This document shows, in pieces, positions 51,091-51,503 of a DNA stretch of 51,503 nucleotides (its first letter is position 1; each line of letters begins with the position of its first letter). Location: the NCBI GenBank assembly GCA_937876995.1, contig CALEFD010000027.1, positions 1-51,503 of the forward strand. Reading direction: 5' to 3'. This DNA comes from an uncultured Bacteroidales bacterium. Its GTDB lineage: Bacteria; Bacteroidota; Bacteroidia; Bacteroidales; Bacteroidaceae. The notes beneath the pieces are model-generated. The model was not told the origin of the DNA and made no database searches. It worked only from the letters and a program-made list of their open reading frames with translations. The translations under genes and the position numbers were made by a program.

Positions 51091-51503
51091 TTATGGCAAC
51101 CAGAACACCTCTTTTTCTTCACTTTTTATACATAAAAATCTCGCAAGGGTAAACAGCCAGTCCGAAAGCCTGTTCAGATACCTCATTCCAACCTCCACTT
51201 GTCCAGTAACTTGGGTATTTGCTTCACCTCCGGTTCCAATGGCAATGGCATGTCTTTCGGCACGTCTGCATATTGTCCTTGCAACATGACACTCAGACGA
51301 AACTCTTGGCGCGCCAGGCAGGATGAATGCCGTCTGTGGAGGGAGCTGTGCGGTCATTGCATCAATCCCGTTCTCCAGAAATGCAACAGCATCCTAACCA
51401 ACCTCCTTGAGGCTCTTGCTTGAGCCGTCTGAAGCAAAATGTGCGGAGATGAGCATAAGGTCCTCCTGTATTTTCCTCAAATCTTTCTTTACATCTTCCA
51501 GAC
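51091..51503 (-). pseudogene. PduO-type ATP:cob(I)alamin adenosyltransferase, interrupted by an in-frame TAG; 5' end outside the window
   Basis: The minus strand from 51503 reads 'LEDVKKDLRKIQEDLMLISAHFASDG', then 'SSKSLKEVG', then TAG at 51396-51394, then in the same frame 'DAVAFLENGIDAM' and 'QLPPQTAFILPGA', 'CHVARTICRRAER', 'YLNRLSDWLFTLARF'. These are the conserved blocks of PduO-type adenosyltransferases, which make adenosylcobalamin (for methylmalonyl-CoA mutase in this group). The reading frame is intact on both sides, so one C-to-T change (CAG to TAG) or a base-call error would explain it. TAG is a normal stop elsewhere in the window (priA, porP, the hybrid regulator). The 88-codon piece from ATG 51357 alone would lack the N-terminal helices. 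Confidence 0.85.

Noticed and set aside
1..51503. CRISPR arrays, rRNA genes, transposases or prophage genes
   Set aside because: No regular short direct repeats with unique spacers, no ribosomal RNA sequence and no transposase or phage structural motifs were seen. The two tyrosine recombinases look like the housekeeping XerC/XerD, not mobile-element integrases.

Overview
The window comes from a low-GC member of the order Bacteroidales (Bacteroidota). The evidence is a complete type IX secretion core (porP, porK, porL, porM, porN) with a separate porG, promoters of the Bacteroidetes form (TTTG, about 19-20 bp, then TAnnTTTG), a hybrid two-component system regulator, a periplasmic Skp/BamA/UppS cluster and KdtA for lipopolysaccharide. 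The set resembles Prevotella, Porphyromonas or Parabacteroides relatives more than classical Bacteroides fragilis, which lacks porKLMN. The species cannot be named from the sequence alone.

Layout. Bases 1-1.7 kb hold a minus-strand block: rpsU, xerC, hpf and the 5' part of a tRNA-Thr(TGT). From 1.7 to 8.3 kb lies one giant exported protein of about 2,190 residues, built of Ig-like, chitobiase-C-like and GLUG-like modules and then more than 20 glycine-rich 'YGGGN' units. Divergent from it, 8.6-14.4 kb is the type IX secretion operon porP-K-L-M-N, closed by a terminator and followed by two tandem paralogous outer-membrane barrels. From 15.9 to 30.1 kb is housekeeping: priA, a PgpH-type HD phosphohydrolase, gltX, kdtA, a gamma carbonic anhydrase, mdh, an orphan hybrid two-component regulator and dprA. 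A TPR/OmpA-like lipoprotein and xerD follow, then a methyltransferase-rbfA-LolC/E-like permease operon. From 35.1 to 43.3 kb a long minus-strand envelope-biogenesis cluster reads DUF6242-like lipoprotein, porG, uppS, bamA, three skp paralogues, murI. From 43.4 to 46.6 kb is a pyrE-SRPBCC-argH-lipoprotein-DUF4491 operon.

The last 5 kb looks accessory. It has a membrane acyltransferase, an AbrB-type regulator translationally coupled to a second acyltransferase, a HigB/HigA-type toxin-antitoxin pair whose antitoxin carries a metallopeptidase motif, a DUF2795 gene and a cobalamin adenosyltransferase broken by an in-frame TAG.

Together the genes describe envelope assembly: PorKLMN, PorP and PorG build the secretion machine; BamA and Skp insert its barrels; UppS, MurI, KdtA and the LolC/E-like permease supply peptidoglycan, lipopolysaccharide and lipoprotein sorting. 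No CRISPR array, rRNA, phage or insertion sequence was seen. I see no unmistakable new system. The best candidates for unusual biology are the giant repeat protein facing the secretion operon, the AbrB-acyltransferase unit, the terminator abutting the xerC start codon, and the nearly leaderless priA.
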